From contig SSGN01000214.1 in NCBI GenBank assembly GCA_008016945.1, positions 1 to 20,854 of the forward strand: a stretch of 20,854 bases of DNA, given 5' to 3'. Shown here piece by piece: positions 6,084 to 13,726 of this stretch (positions are counted from its first letter, which is position 1; each line of letters opens with the position of its first letter). A program made the position numbers and the translations under genes. The DNA comes from Flavobacteriales bacterium. GTDB taxonomy: Bacteria; Bacteroidota; Bacteroidia; Flavobacteriales; PHOS-HE28. The notes beneath the pieces are model-generated. The model was not told the DNA's origin. It made no database searches and worked only from the letters and a program-made list of their open reading frames with translations.

Positions 6084-6789
6084 ACGCCGTAGCGGTCATT
6101 CGTAAGCGCCAACCCGTGTACTTCAGCGTGATGCTCCCATCGGGGTTGTTCACCACCCGGTTGGAGCCTTCTTCCCAGTACTTCTGCACCATCCCCACAC
6201 CTTTGGCATAGCGTTCCTCGAACCTCCGCGTTTCAATGAAGTTCGGTGGCACGGTGTTCTTCACCAGTGCGGTCTTCGGAAAGCTCAGTAGGTCGGTGCT
6301 CCAGGGGGCATCCACCTCTGCGTAGCTCACCAAAAGCTGGTCGTCGCGGCCCGTATCTCCAGTGGCTCCTGTGCCATAGACATGGATATCCCACCGACGC
6401 GAGGCCCGTACGGGGAACGACAGCTTCAGGCGCCGGTAGTTCTCTTCGGTCATTTCGGCCGCGAACTCGTTCACGGTCGACGACCAGACGTCGCGCACCA
6501 CCCAATCGCCGTTCGCGTCGAGCACGTAGCGATGGATCTTCTGGCACGCTCGTCCTTCCAGGTCGGTGAAATGATCCACGATCCGTACGCGCACCGTGTA
6601 GCTCACACTATCGTGCACGTTGCTCAGGTCATCGCGCCACATCGAATCGACCTGGTACTCCACCCAGGTACCGATGGCCGTTGGGAAAAGATCATAGCCT
6701 AGGTCCGGAGCAGGAACCTCTTCCTTCTTGGTGCAGGCACCCAGGGAAAGCAAGCTGCCAAGGATGAGCAGAAGGAGTCCGGTCCTCAT
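6070..6789 (-). CDS. Hypothetical lipoprotein
   Basis: This 239-residue protein starts at ATG 6789, only 3 nt after the mnmA stop. It has a type II signal peptide with lipobox LGAC (Cys19) followed by TKKEE. The mature part (YDLFPTAIGTWVEYQVDSM... KIHRYVLDANGDWVVRDVWSS... GVGMVQKYWEEGSNRV) has the look of a mainly beta envelope lipoprotein; I do not recognise a named family beyond a general resemblance to Bacteroidota 'hypothetical lipoproteins' with a FP/IG-TWVEYQVDS opening. It overlaps the S8 peptidase gene by 14 bp, so the two are probably co-expressed and may both work at the cell surface. No enzymatic motif is visible. Confidence 0.82.
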   Translation of the reverse strand: MRTGLLLLILGSLLSLGACTKKEEVPAPDLGYDLFPTAIGTWVEYQVDSMWRDDLSNVHDSVSYTVRVRIVDHFTDLEGRACQKIHRYVLDANGDWVVRDVWSSTVNEFAAEMTEENYRRLKLSFPVRASRRWDIHVYGTGATGDTGRDDQLLVSYAEVDAPWSTDLLSFPKTALVKNTVPPNFIETRRFEERYAKGVGMVQKYWEEGSNRVVNNPDGSITLKYTGWRLRMTATAYGVD

Positions 6790-6792
6790 GGG

Positions 6793-7896
6793 CTAATGGC
6801 GCTCTCGATCGATGAAACCGCCACCGATCACATCATCACCTGCATAGAAGACGGCGCTCTGCCCCGGGGCGATGCCTGCCACCGGTGCATGGAACTCAAC
6901 TTTAACACGGTCACCGTCCATGGAAAGGGTGCTGTGGGTGCCTTTGTCCTTGTACCGGATCTTGGTCACGGCCTCGAGTTCACCGTTCAACGCATCGACC
7001 TGCTGGAAGTTCGGACGACGTACCCACATGGTGGTCTTCTGGAGGTCCTCCTTTCGTCCCAGCACCACGGTATTGGTCTCCGGCTGGATATCGGTCACGT
7101 AGAGTGGTTCGCCGGTGGCGATGCCCAGCCCCTTGCGCTGTCCGATGGTGAAGAACGGATAGCCATCATGTTCACCCAGCACATCGCCCCCCGCCCCGAC
7201 GAGCTTACCATGGGCCAGTTTGGCCGTGGCCTCGGGCTCCTTGCGCTTCAAGAAGCCTCTATAGTCGTTGTCGGGGATGAAGCAGATCTCGTAGCTCTCA
7301 CTCTTGTTGGCCAGTTCGGGGAAGCCGCTATCCATGGCTCGCTGGCGGATCTCGCTCTTATGGAAACCGCCGATGGGGAACCGGGTGCGTGCCAGGTTCT
7401 TCTGTTCCAGGCCCCAGAGCACGTAGCTCTGGTCCTTCGCGGGGTCGAGCCCCTTGCTCACCACCCAGCGACCGTTCCCGGCCAGCTGGCGCACTTGCGC
7501 GTAATGCCCTGTGGCGATCAGCTCACAATCCATCATATCGGCCCGTTTCAACAAAGCCTCCCACTTGATGAAGGTGTTGCACAACACGCATGGGTTAGGA
7601 GTTCGGCCGGCGAGGTACTCGCTGGTGAAGTTGCCGATGATGGCATCGCCGAACTCCTCGCGGATGTCGATGATCATGTGGTGGAACCCACGGCTCACGG
7701 CCATGTTCCGCGCATCGTTGATACTGTCCAGGTCGCAGCAGCCGGTGATGCGTTTCCCTCCGCTGGCATCGGCATAGTCCCAGGTCTTCATGGTCACACC
7801 GACCACCTCGTAGCCTTGGTCGTGCAACATCAGGGCGGTCACGGAGCTATCCACTCCACCGCTCATGGCCACCAGTATGCGTCCGTGTTTGCTCAT
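6793..7896 (-). CDS. mnmA: tRNA-specific 2-thiouridylase MnmA
   Basis: This 367-residue enzyme inserts sulfur at C2 of the wobble uridine (U34) of tRNAs for Lys, Glu and Gln. The PP-loop SGGVDSS (residues 12-18) binds ATP. The catalytic pair is Cys103 in RTPNPCVLCN and Cys205 in YEICFIPDNDY. Other family blocks are GHYAQV, KDQSYVLW, FTIGQRKGLG and the C-terminal beta-barrel (GQSAVFYAGDDVIGGGFI). Length is normal for the family. It is followed by the lipoprotein gene after 3 nt and preceded by a YwqK-repeat gene with a 57-nt gap. That gap holds a short GC-rich hairpin close to the start codon. Confidence 0.97.
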   Translation of the reverse strand: MSKHGRILVAMSGGVDSSVTALMLHDQGYEVVGVTMKTWDYADASGGKRITGCCDLDSINDARNMAVSRGFHHMIIDIREEFGDAIIGNFTSEYLAGRTPNPCVLCNTFIKWEALLKRADMMDCELIATGHYAQVRQLAGNGRWVVSKGLDPAKDQSYVLWGLEQKNLARTRFPIGGFHKSEIRQRAMDSGFPELANKSESYEICFIPDNDYRGFLKRKEPEATAKLAHGKLVGAGGDVLGEHDGYPFFTIGQRKGLGIATGEPLYVTDIQPETNTVVLGRKEDLQKTTMWVRRPNFQQVDALNGELEAVTKIRYKDKGTHSTLSMDGDRVKVEFHAPVAGIAPGQSAVFYAGDDVIGGGFIDRERH

Positions 7897-7908
7897 TTTC
7901 GTTCGGGT

Positions 7909-7923
7909 CGCCCCGTGGGGGCG
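7909..7923 (-). other. Short GC-rich stem-loop in the mnmA 5' leader
   Basis: CGCCCC and GGGGCG form a perfect 6-bp stem around a 3-nt loop. It lies 13-27 nt upstream of the mnmA ATG in the gap after the YwqK-repeat gene. It could dampen read-through or initiation; there is no T-run, so it is not a standard terminator. Confidence 0.4.
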
Positions 7924-7953
7924 CTGTTACCTGCTCCTTCCTGCCGGGTCCGA

Positions 7954-8958
7954 TCACTGGGCCACCCCACCAAGGTAGCGTGTCACCTTCAGCAGCTTCC
8001 CTTTTTCGTCATACTCCTTCACCTCTCCTTCGAGCAGATCGTTCACGTAGGTCCCTTCCTTCTTCTTCGTTTGTCCGATCAGCACCCGCTCCATATCGGC
8101 CGGGGTGCCCATCACCGGATCGGCCTTCATGGGTTTCAGTTCCCAACGGCCATTGGCGTAGTACTCGGCGAAGGGGCCTTCGCGCTTCCCCTTCTTGTAG
8201 GTGACCTCCGAAAGAAGCTGCTCATCATCGTAGTACTCATTGAACACGCCGTTCTCCTTCCGTTCCTTCACCAGGGTGCCACGGGCGTAGAGCACCTGCA
8301 ACTGCACCGTGCCATCCTTGTTGAAGTAGTACCAGGTGCCATCGCGGTCGCCATTCACCATGGTGCCTTCGATCTCCTTCTTGCCGTCGGGGAAATAAAA
8401 GACCATCTTCCCTTCCGGCTCGCCGTTGACGTATTCCGCTTCGGACTTCAGCTTACCGTTATCGAACCAGCTCTTGTGCGGACCGTGGAGCACACCGGCC
8501 TTGCGGTTCTCGCGCTCGGCCACACTCCCAGTGGTGTAATAAGCGACCTGCTCGCCGTGGAGCTTACCCTCGGCGTAACGCTCCACCTTGCGAAGCTTGC
8601 CATCGGCGCCGTAGTAATTCCAAGTGCTGTCCTTCTCCTGCCCCAGGTATTTGCCCGTGGCCAGCAAGGTGCCGTTGGGGTGGAAATGACGTGCACGGCT
8701 GGTCCTACCGTCCGGTGCATGGTCCTGGAGGGTGGTCAGCCGTCCCTCCTGGTCGTAGTGCTTGAAGGTGCCAACGGGCTTATCGTCCTTGAACTGGCCC
8801 AGGTACCTGGTCTTGCCATTGGGCCATGCTTTGGACCAGCTGCCTTGCTTGCGCCCTTTGGCATCGGTGGTGTTGAGATCCAGGCCCGTGGTGGGTTGGG
8901 CGCTGGCGAGCAGGAGCCACCCGAGGGCAACGGCGGAAAAAAGTGGGCGCAGGTACAT
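7954..8958 (-). CDS. Secreted YwqK/MORN_2-repeat protein
   Basis: The ATG at 8958 gives a 334-residue protein with a clear signal peptide (MYLRPLFSAVALGWLLLASAQ); an upstream TTG at 8988 would add ten residues before it and is less likely. The rest is a chain of roughly 22-25-residue repeats of the form G-K-x-x-G-x-W-x-x-Y/F-x-x-x-G-K-L (for example GSWSKAWPNGKTRYLGQFKD, KMVFYFPDGKKEIEG, GTWYYFNKDG, GEVKEYDEKGKLLKVTRY). This is the pattern of the YwqK antitoxin-like/MORN_2 family, common in secreted Bacteroidota proteins. Despite the 'toxin-antitoxin YwqK' label in databases, nothing here suggests a toxin partner. The likely role is structural or binding, in the periplasm or on the surface. 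A TACTTTTG box 9-16 nt before the start is a possible -7 element. Confidence 0.85.
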   Translation of the reverse strand: MYLRPLFSAVALGWLLLASAQPTTGLDLNTTDAKGRKQGSWSKAWPNGKTRYLGQFKDDKPVGTFKHYDQEGRLTTLQDHAPDGRTSRARHFHPNGTLLATGKYLGQEKDSTWNYYGADGKLRKVERYAEGKLHGEQVAYYTTGSVAERENRKAGVLHGPHKSWFDNGKLKSEAEYVNGEPEGKMVFYFPDGKKEIEGTMVNGDRDGTWYYFNKDGTVQLQVLYARGTLVKERKENGVFNEYYDDEQLLSEVTYKKGKREGPFAEYYANGRWELKPMKADPVMGTPADMERVLIGQTKKKEGTYVNDLLEGEVKEYDEKGKLLKVTRYLGGVAQ

Positions 8959-8966
8959 CGGTAGGA

Positions 8967-8974
8967 CAAAAGTA
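8967..8974 (-). promoter_or_regulatory. Candidate -7 box (TACTTTTG) upstream of the YwqK-repeat gene
   Basis: On the minus strand TACTTTTG fits TAnnTTTG and lies 8 nt before the ATG at 8958. The very short distance would leave almost no leader, so support is weak. No matching -33 element was found. Confidence 0.25.
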
Positions 8975-9067
8975 CGGGTGGTGGTCAAGCCTTGTGCCGA
9001 TCACGAAGCAACGGCACGTCCCCCTCGATCAGACGGCTTCGAAGGTGAACATCCGAGCCTGAGCATC

Positions 9068-9075
9068 TACCTTTG
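9068..9075 (+). promoter_or_regulatory. Bacteroidota -7-like box (TACCTTTG) before the transaldolase gene
   Basis: TACCTTTG matches TAnnTTTG and sits 18 nt upstream of the ATG at 9094, in the divergent gap between the YwqK-repeat gene and the transaldolase. It is identical to the octamer before the kdsA-like gene. No clear -33 TTTG is present. Confidence 0.4.
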
Positions 9076-9093
9076 GCCTCCCTAACCTCCGCC

Positions 9094-9759
9094 ATGAAAT
9101 TCTTCATCGACACGGCCAGTCTGGCACAGATCAAAGAAGCCCAAGCACTGGGTGTACTCGACGGTGTGACCACCAACCCCAGCCTGATGGCCAAGGAGGG
9201 GATCAGTGGCACCGATGCCGTGATGAAACACTATGTGGACATCTGCAACATCGTGGACGGTGATGTGAGCGCAGAGGTAATCGCCACGGACTATGAGGGC
9301 ATGGTGCGCGAGGGCGAGAACCTGGCTGCCTTGCATCCACGGATCGTGGTGAAACTGCCCATGACAAAGGAAGGAGTGAAAGCGATCAAGCACTTCAGTT
9401 CCAAGGGCATAAAGACCAATTGCACCTTGGTGTTCAGCGCCGGTCAGGCCTTGTTGGCGGCCAAAGCGGGCGCCACCTATGTGTCGCCCTTCGTGGGCCG
9501 GTTGGATGATGTGAGCACCGATGGCGTAGGGTTGATCGACCAGATCCGCACCATTTACGACAACTACGGCTATGGCACGGAGATCCTGGCGGCGAGCATC
9601 CGGCATCCCATGCACATCATCCAATGCGCGGAGGTAGGCGCCGATGTGGCCACCTGCCCGCTGAGCGCCATCGTATCCCTCTTCGACCACCCGCTCACGA
9701 CCATTGGTCTGGAGAAATTCCTGGCCGACCACAAGAAGGCAGCTCAGCCCAAAGCCTGA
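9094..9759 (+). CDS. Small transaldolase / fructose-6-phosphate aldolase-like (TalC type)
   Basis: This 221-residue single-domain protein starts at ATG 9094; an in-frame TTG at 9073 lies in the promoter-like region. It has all canonical TalC/FSA motifs: FFIDTASL (active-site Asp), GVTTNPSLM with the conserved Asn, [10 protein letters not shown] with the Schiff-base Lys, [29 protein letters not shown], and ILAASIRHP. Small transaldolases move dihydroxyacetone units between sugar phosphates in the non-oxidative pentose phosphate pathway; FSA members make or split fructose 6-phosphate. The Phe of SPFVGR (Tyr in E. coli FSA) favours transaldolase activity. It serves as an in-window reference for how far the CBS-fused relative at 2024 has diverged. 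The next gene follows after 9 bp. Confidence 0.92.
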   Translation: MKFFIDTASLAQIKEAQALGVLDGVTTNPSLMAKEGISGTDAVMKHYVDICNIVDGDVSAEVIATDYEGMVREGENLAALHPRIVVKLPMTKEGVKAIKHFSSKGIKTNCTLVFSAGQALLAAKAGATYVSPFVGRLDDVSTDGVGLIDQIRTIYDNYGYGTEILAASIRHPMHIIQCAEVGADVATCPLSAIVSLFDHPLTTIGLEKFLADHKKAAQPKA

Positions 9760-9768
9760 CCGCTTCGA

Positions 9769-10389
9769 ATGCTGGTGGCCATACACCCGAAAGACCCCGA
9801 GCCGCGAAAGATCCGCACGGTGGTGGAGACCCTGCGCGATGGTGGGGTGGTGATTTGCCCTACCGACACCGTATACGCCTATGTGTGCAGCAGCGAGAGC
9901 GCCCGAGCGATCGAAGAGGTGGCCCGGCTCAAGGGGATCAAACCTCAAAAAGCGAACCTTTCGCTTATCTGCCAGGACCTGAGCCAGTTAAGCATCTATG
10001 CAAAAGCGGTGGACACCGCCTCATTCCGGATCATGAAGAAGGCCCTTCCCGGCCCCTACACCTTCATTGTACCGGCGAGCAACGAGATCCCGAAACTGTT
10101 CAAGAACAACAAACGCACGGTGGGTATTCGGGTACCCGACCATCCGATCCCGCAGGCTTTGGTGAAGGAATTGGGGCATGCCCTGGTGGTGGCCAGCGTA
10201 CACGACCCCGACAAGGTGGTGGACTACACCACCGACCCGGAGCGTATCCACGAGCACATCGGCCATCAGGTGGACCTGGTGATCGATGGCGGCATCGGCG
10301 GCTTGGAGGCGTCCACCGTGATCGACCTCTCCACGGGCGAGCCTGTGGTGCTGCGTGTTGGCAAGGGCGAGGTGGAAGAGCTGTTCTGA
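9769..10389 (+). CDS. Sua5/YciO/YrdC-family protein (YciO-type)
   Basis: This 206-residue protein has the YrdC fold: GGVVICPTDTVYAYVCS, LKGIKPQKANLSLIC, ALPGPYTFIVPAS, KRTVGIRVPDHPIPQALV and STVIDLSTGEPVVLRVGKG. The KxxR/SxxN nucleotide-binding pattern is only partly recognisable, and the overall form (YAYVCS, KANLSLICQDLS) is that of the YciO branch. TsaC/Sua5 members make threonylcarbamoyl-AMP for the t6A37 modification of ANN-decoding tRNAs; YciO proteins are paralogues whose role is less certain. It lies 9 bp after the transaldolase and probably shares its transcript. Family certain, precise role less so. Confidence 0.88.
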   Translation: MLVAIHPKDPEPRKIRTVVETLRDGGVVICPTDTVYAYVCSSESARAIEEVARLKGIKPQKANLSLICQDLSQLSIYAKAVDTASFRIMKKALPGPYTFIVPASNEIPKLFKNNKRTVGIRVPDHPIPQALVKELGHALVVASVHDPDKVVDYTTDPERIHEHIGHQVDLVIDGGIGGLEASTVIDLSTGEPVVLRVGKGEVEELF

Positions 10390-10492
10390 CCGGGTGGTCG
10401 GGCCCCGGAAGGCGGATTCAAGTCATTAACGCAATCGCGGGGTCGTCGTGTTAGTCGGTTGAACTGGTTGATCGGGGTGCCTCGAAGAACCT

Positions 10493-10550
10493 ATTGGGGA
10501 TCTCCTGACCTAAAAACAGCCTTGGGTTCCTTCGTTCAGGAGATCCCAAT
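10493..10550. repeat. Inverted repeat between convergent genes (possible bidirectional terminator)
   Basis: ATTGGGGATCTCCTGA (10493-10508) and TCAGGAGATCCCAAT (10536-10550) are complementary apart from one extra G, with a perfect 12-bp core and a 27-nt loop. It lies between the convergent YciO-type and nnr genes, 6 bp from the nnr stop. There is no T-tract on either side, so factor-independent termination is doubtful. A barrier between convergent transcripts or a small element remnant are alternatives. Confidence 0.6.
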
Positions 10551-10556
10551 CTGGCT

Positions 10557-12089
10557 CTAGGCGGGATCGTTCAACGGTCTTCTGAGTCGTACCCATGCCT
10601 CCGCCAGATGATCGGCCAGGTCGCTGGCCCGCATGGCATCCTGCCCCAACACCGAGGCGGCCAGATCCCCGGCAAGGCCGTGAAGGAAAACGGCTATCAA
10701 GCAGGCGTTCAACACATCGTATCCCTGTGCCAGCACACCGGCCAAGACCCCGGTCAGCACATCTCCGCTCCCGCCCTTGGCCATACCAGGGTTACCGGTC
10801 GAGTTGATGAACACCCTGCCGTCGGGTGCATGGATGGCCGTGAACGCTCCCTTCAACACCACGGTACACCCCGTGCGCATGGCAAACTCCCGGGTTCGCA
10901 GGTGACGATCATAGGAACTCAACGACTTGGAACCCAAGAGTCCATCCATCTCCTTGGGGTGCGGTGTCAGCACCACGTGCGGACCAAGAAGCTCCAACAA
11001 GTCACGTTCAACAGCGAGGACATTCAATGCATCTGCATCCAGAACCATCGGTCGTCTCCAGGTGGTGAGGAGTTGCCGGACACGGTCCATGGTGCGCTTC
11101 GTGCGCCCCATCCCGGGCCCAACACCAATGGCCATGAATTTCTCAGGATCAATAAGTTCAATATCTTCAATTAGACCATTATCACAAATTGTCATCACGT
11201 CCGGCCACAACACCATGGCTGGCTCACACACCTCATTAACCGCCCACAGGGTGATCAGTCCGACCCCGCTACGGGCACACCCCTTGGTAGCCAGCAACGC
11301 AGCACCGTAGCAACCAGGCCCTCCGGCCAGGAGCAGGGCATGGCCATGAGTGCCCTTATGACTGAAGCGCGACCTATGCTTAAGTAAGCCGCTGATATCC
11401 AGCAACTCCACCAACATCATGGCAGGCGCACACCCTTGGTACGCCCCCTCCGGAAGCCCAATTGGCACCACCTCCCATTGGCCGTAGACCTCTCCTGTCT
11501 CCGGAAAGAATAGCGGCGTTCTAAGCGCTTCCAGCACCAGCGTATGGTGGGCACGGACCATGCCCCCACCAGCTTGGCCCAAGGCGGGATCCAACACTCC
11601 GGAGGGTTGATCAATGGCGATCACCCTTCTTCCAGAGCGCCTCACCTTCTCCGCCACCCCAGCTATCCACTCCGCTATCGGGCGCTGCAAGCCAGAACCA
11701 AAAATACAATCTATTACACATTCATTATCAGCTATTTCAATGCCATCATTAAAACCACTGATCAAATCCAAACGAACGGCCATTTCCACCAGCCGCTCTC
11801 GATTGATCGCGTTCAATTCCGTCGGCTGGGAACCGTGGTCCACCAGTACGACCCGCACCTGCCTACCCGCCAGTGCCAGGTACCTGGCGATCACCAGGCC
11901 ATCACCACCATTGTTGCCCTGTCCGGCCAGGACCAGGAAGCGTGTCGCCGTTGGCAGGTCCATGGCCAGGATCCGATCGGCACATCCACGCCCCGCATTC
12001 TCCATCAGTTCATGTGCCACCACCACGCCACTGCCAATGGTATCCGACTCCGCTTTACGAAAGGTGGTGTTATCGTAGATCGGTCTCAT
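10557..12089 (-). CDS. nnr: Bifunctional NAD(P)H-hydrate epimerase / ADP-dependent NAD(P)H-hydrate dehydratase
   Basis: This 510-residue repair enzyme has the YjeF N-domain at residues 1-~215 (HELMENAGRGCADRI, VLAGQGNNGGDGLVIARYL, VIDCIFGSGL, IAIDQPSG), which epimerises damaged NAD(P)HX. The ribokinase-like C-domain at ~230-500 (GHALLLAGGPGCYGAALLA, VLDADALNVL, VVLTPHPKEMDGLLG, NSTGNPGMAKGGSGDVLTGVLAG) dehydrates the S-form using ADP. Both domains look complete, and the length is normal. It is transcribed away from the OmpA gene and converges on the YciO-type gene. Two short stretches inside (about 11131-11196 and 11697-11773) are strikingly AT-rich compared with the rest of the gene, encoding ICDNGLIEDIELIDPEK and NDGIEIADNECVIDCIFG. 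Confidence 0.95.
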   Translation of the reverse strand: MRPIYDNTTFRKAESDTIGSGVVVAHELMENAGRGCADRILAMDLPTATRFLVLAGQGNNGGDGLVIARYLALAGRQVRVVLVDHGSQPTELNAINRERLVEMAVRLDLISGFNDGIEIADNECVIDCIFGSGLQRPIAEWIAGVAEKVRRSGRRVIAIDQPSGVLDPALGQAGGGMVRAHHTLVLEALRTPLFFPETGEVYGQWEVVPIGLPEGAYQGCAPAMMLVELLDISGLLKHRSRFSHKGTHGHALLLAGGPGCYGAALLATKGCARSGVGLITLWAVNEVCEPAMVLWPDVMTICDNGLIEDIELIDPEKFMAIGVGPGMGRTKRTMDRVRQLLTTWRRPMVLDADALNVLAVERDLLELLGPHVVLTPHPKEMDGLLGSKSLSSYDRHLRTREFAMRTGCTVVLKGAFTAIHAPDGRVFINSTGNPGMAKGGSGDVLTGVLAGVLAQGYDVLNACLIAVFLHGLAGDLAASVLGQDAMRASDLADHLAEAWVRLRRPLNDPA

Positions 12090-12241
12090 GCGGAACGGGT
12101 TGGTTCACGGAACATACTACCGTGATCGCGGAACACACGGCTGCGAACGCGAAGCAGAACGCCATGGTCAACAAAGAAAAAGTACACATCGCACAACGGA
12201 AAACCACTGACCAAGGTCACCAACGAACGCCCGGTCAGTCC

Positions 12242-12249
12242 TACCTTCG
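12242..12249 (+). promoter_or_regulatory. Candidate -7-like box (TACCTTCG) upstream of the OmpA gene
   Basis: TACCTTCG differs by one base from TAnnTTTG and lies 58 nt before the OmpA ATG in the 218-nt divergent gap with nnr. That distance fits a leader for a highly expressed envelope protein. No -33 element is obvious. Nothing else is recognisable in the gap. Confidence 0.35.
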
Positions 12250-12307
12250 TAGCCTCTCCCGCACTTATTGACAACCACGACGACAAACCAACCACACTTA
12301 ACCCAAC

Positions 12308-13669
12308 ATGAAAGTAGCGCTACAAATCGCTCTGGCAGGTGCGCTTTTGCCAAGTCTGGCCTTGGCACAGGAGCCCGGCCCGAACTTGGTGAACAACGGC
12401 GGATTCGAGAGCCGCAGCCCCGAGGTGAATACCTGGGACCAACTGAGCCGCGCTTCCGGCTGGAGCAACGCCAACGGTGGTTCCGTTGATGTGTTCAGCA
12501 AACTCGGTTCGAAGAAGAACGTGGGTATCCCGGACAATGAATTGGGAACCAGCACGGCCCAGGAAGGAGAGAACTACGCCGGTTTCGTAGCGTGGAAGGA
12601 CGACCAACGCCCGAACTTCAAGCGCCTGGGTAATGGCCGCGACGAACAGCCGTACAAAGCCGCTTGGAACCAGTACAGTGAGTACCTGCAAACGGCGATC
12701 AGCTCGCCCTTGACGCCCGGACAGAAGTACGATATCTCGTTCTGGGTGAAGCTGGCCGATAAGAGCGACCGCGCGGTGAATGGCATCGGCGCATACTGCT
12801 CTCCCTCCCAGTTAAGCTACACCCACCGCCATCACCTGACGGAAATGGCCGACGTGAAGAGCGACGCGGTGCTGGACAACAAGAAGGACTGGGTTGAAGT
12901 GAAGGGCACCTTCGTGGCCGATGGCGACGAGAAGTTCCTGGTGATCGGAGCCTTTGGCCCGAACATGGAGAAGAAGAAGGCAGTGGAAGGCGCCGACAAC
13001 CAACGCGCCTACTACTACATCGACGGTATCAGCCTGCGCCTGCGTCCGGAGGACGACCGCGACAAGGACGGTGTCCCCGATAAGGAGGACAACTGCCCCG
13101 ATGAAGCAGGCGTGAAGGCCCTTGGTGGCTGCCCCGACCGCGATGGTGATGGTGTGGCCGACAAGATGGACGCCTGCCCCGATCTGGCCGGACCAGTGAA
13201 CCAGCAAGGTTGCCCCGACAGCGATGGGGATGGATTCGCGGATAACGTGGACAAGTGCCCTAAAGTGGCTGGTATCGCAGAAATGAAAGGCTGCCCCGGC
13301 ATCAAGGAGGAGACCAAGAAGCTCTTCGAAAAGGCCCTCACCGGCATCCAATTCGAGACCGGCAGCGCCGTGATCAAGAAGACCAGCTTCGGGATCCTGG
13401 ATCAGGTGGTGGCTGTGATGAACGAGAACCCGGCCTACAACCTGGAGATCCACGGCCACACCGACAGCCAGGGTGACGATGCCAAGAACATGAAGTTGAG
13501 CGATGACCGCGCTGCTTCCGTGCGCACGTACCTCACGAACAAAGGTGTTGCCGCTGCCCGCCTGCGCTCCGAAGGCCATGGCGAGACCGTGCCCGTAGCG
13601 GATAACAAGACCGCCGCTGGCCGCGCGAAGAACCGCCGTGTAGAGTTCAAAGTGATGTTCTGGGAATAA
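12308..13669 (+). CDS. OmpA-family outer-membrane protein with thrombospondin type 3 repeats
   Basis: This 453-residue protein has a signal peptide (MKVALQIALAGALLPSLALA, cleavage before QEPG). Residues ~25-240 form a jelly-roll-like region beginning NLVNNGGFES and ending AYYYIDGISLRLRP, typical of carbohydrate-binding-like modules. Next come three calcium-binding TSP3 repeats (DRDKDGVPDKEDNCPDEAG, DRDGDGVADKMDACPDLAG, DSDGDGFADNVDKCPKVAG; ~249-330). The C-terminal OmpA domain (~335-450) carries FETGSAVIKKTSFGILDQV, HGHTDSQGDDAKNMKLSDDRAASV, LRSEGHGET and KNRRVEFKV and should bind peptidoglycan. The protein likely anchors the outer membrane to the wall while presenting its N-terminal module. 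A perfect hairpin terminator follows 23 nt after the stop. Identification is secure; the ligand of the N-domain is unknown. Confidence 0.95.
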   Translation: MKVALQIALAGALLPSLALAQEPGPNLVNNGGFESRSPEVNTWDQLSRASGWSNANGGSVDVFSKLGSKKNVGIPDNELGTSTAQEGENYAGFVAWKDDQRPNFKRLGNGRDEQPYKAAWNQYSEYLQTAISSPLTPGQKYDISFWVKLADKSDRAVNGIGAYCSPSQLSYTHRHHLTEMADVKSDAVLDNKKDWVEVKGTFVADGDEKFLVIGAFGPNMEKKKAVEGADNQRAYYYIDGISLRLRPEDDRDKDGVPDKEDNCPDEAGVKALGGCPDRDGDGVADKMDACPDLAGPVNQQGCPDSDGDGFADNVDKCPKVAGIAEMKGCPGIKEETKKLFEKALTGIQFETGSAVIKKTSFGILDQVVAVMNENPAYNLEIHGHTDSQGDDAKNMKLSDDRAASVRTYLTNKGVAAARLRSEGHGETVPVADNKTAAGRAKNRRVEFKVMFWE

Positions 13670-13692
13670 GGAAGCCCACGAACCAGCTCGTA

Positions 13693-13726
13693 GAAAAGGG
13701 CCGTCTCGAAAGGGGCGGCCCTTTTC
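13693..13726 (+). terminator. Intrinsic terminator after the OmpA gene
   Basis: GAAAAGGGCCG (13693-13703) and CGGCCCTTTTC (13716-13726) form a perfect 11-bp stem with a 12-nt loop, and the 3' arm supplies the T-run. It starts 23 nt after the OmpA stop codon. Confidence 0.85.

Noticed and set aside
4284..6092. A 602-codon open frame on the plus strand opposite the S8 peptidase and aat
   Set aside because: Its translation is rich in His, Gly, Arg and Ala with no domain motifs, while the minus strand encodes clear peptidase and Aat signatures. Long antisense frames are expected in GC-rich genes.
7954..8958. Toxin-antitoxin system based on the YwqK label
   Set aside because: The protein is secreted, repeat-built and has no toxin-like neighbour; the family name does not support such a system here.
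6796..8964. A 722-codon open frame on the plus strand opposite mnmA and the YwqK-repeat gene
   Set aside because: It spans two well-identified genes on the other strand and shows only low-complexity composition. It is a codon-bias shadow.
10493..10550. Terminal inverted repeats of an insertion sequence
   Set aside because: Only 27 nt lie between the arms, with no transposase and no visible target-site duplication.
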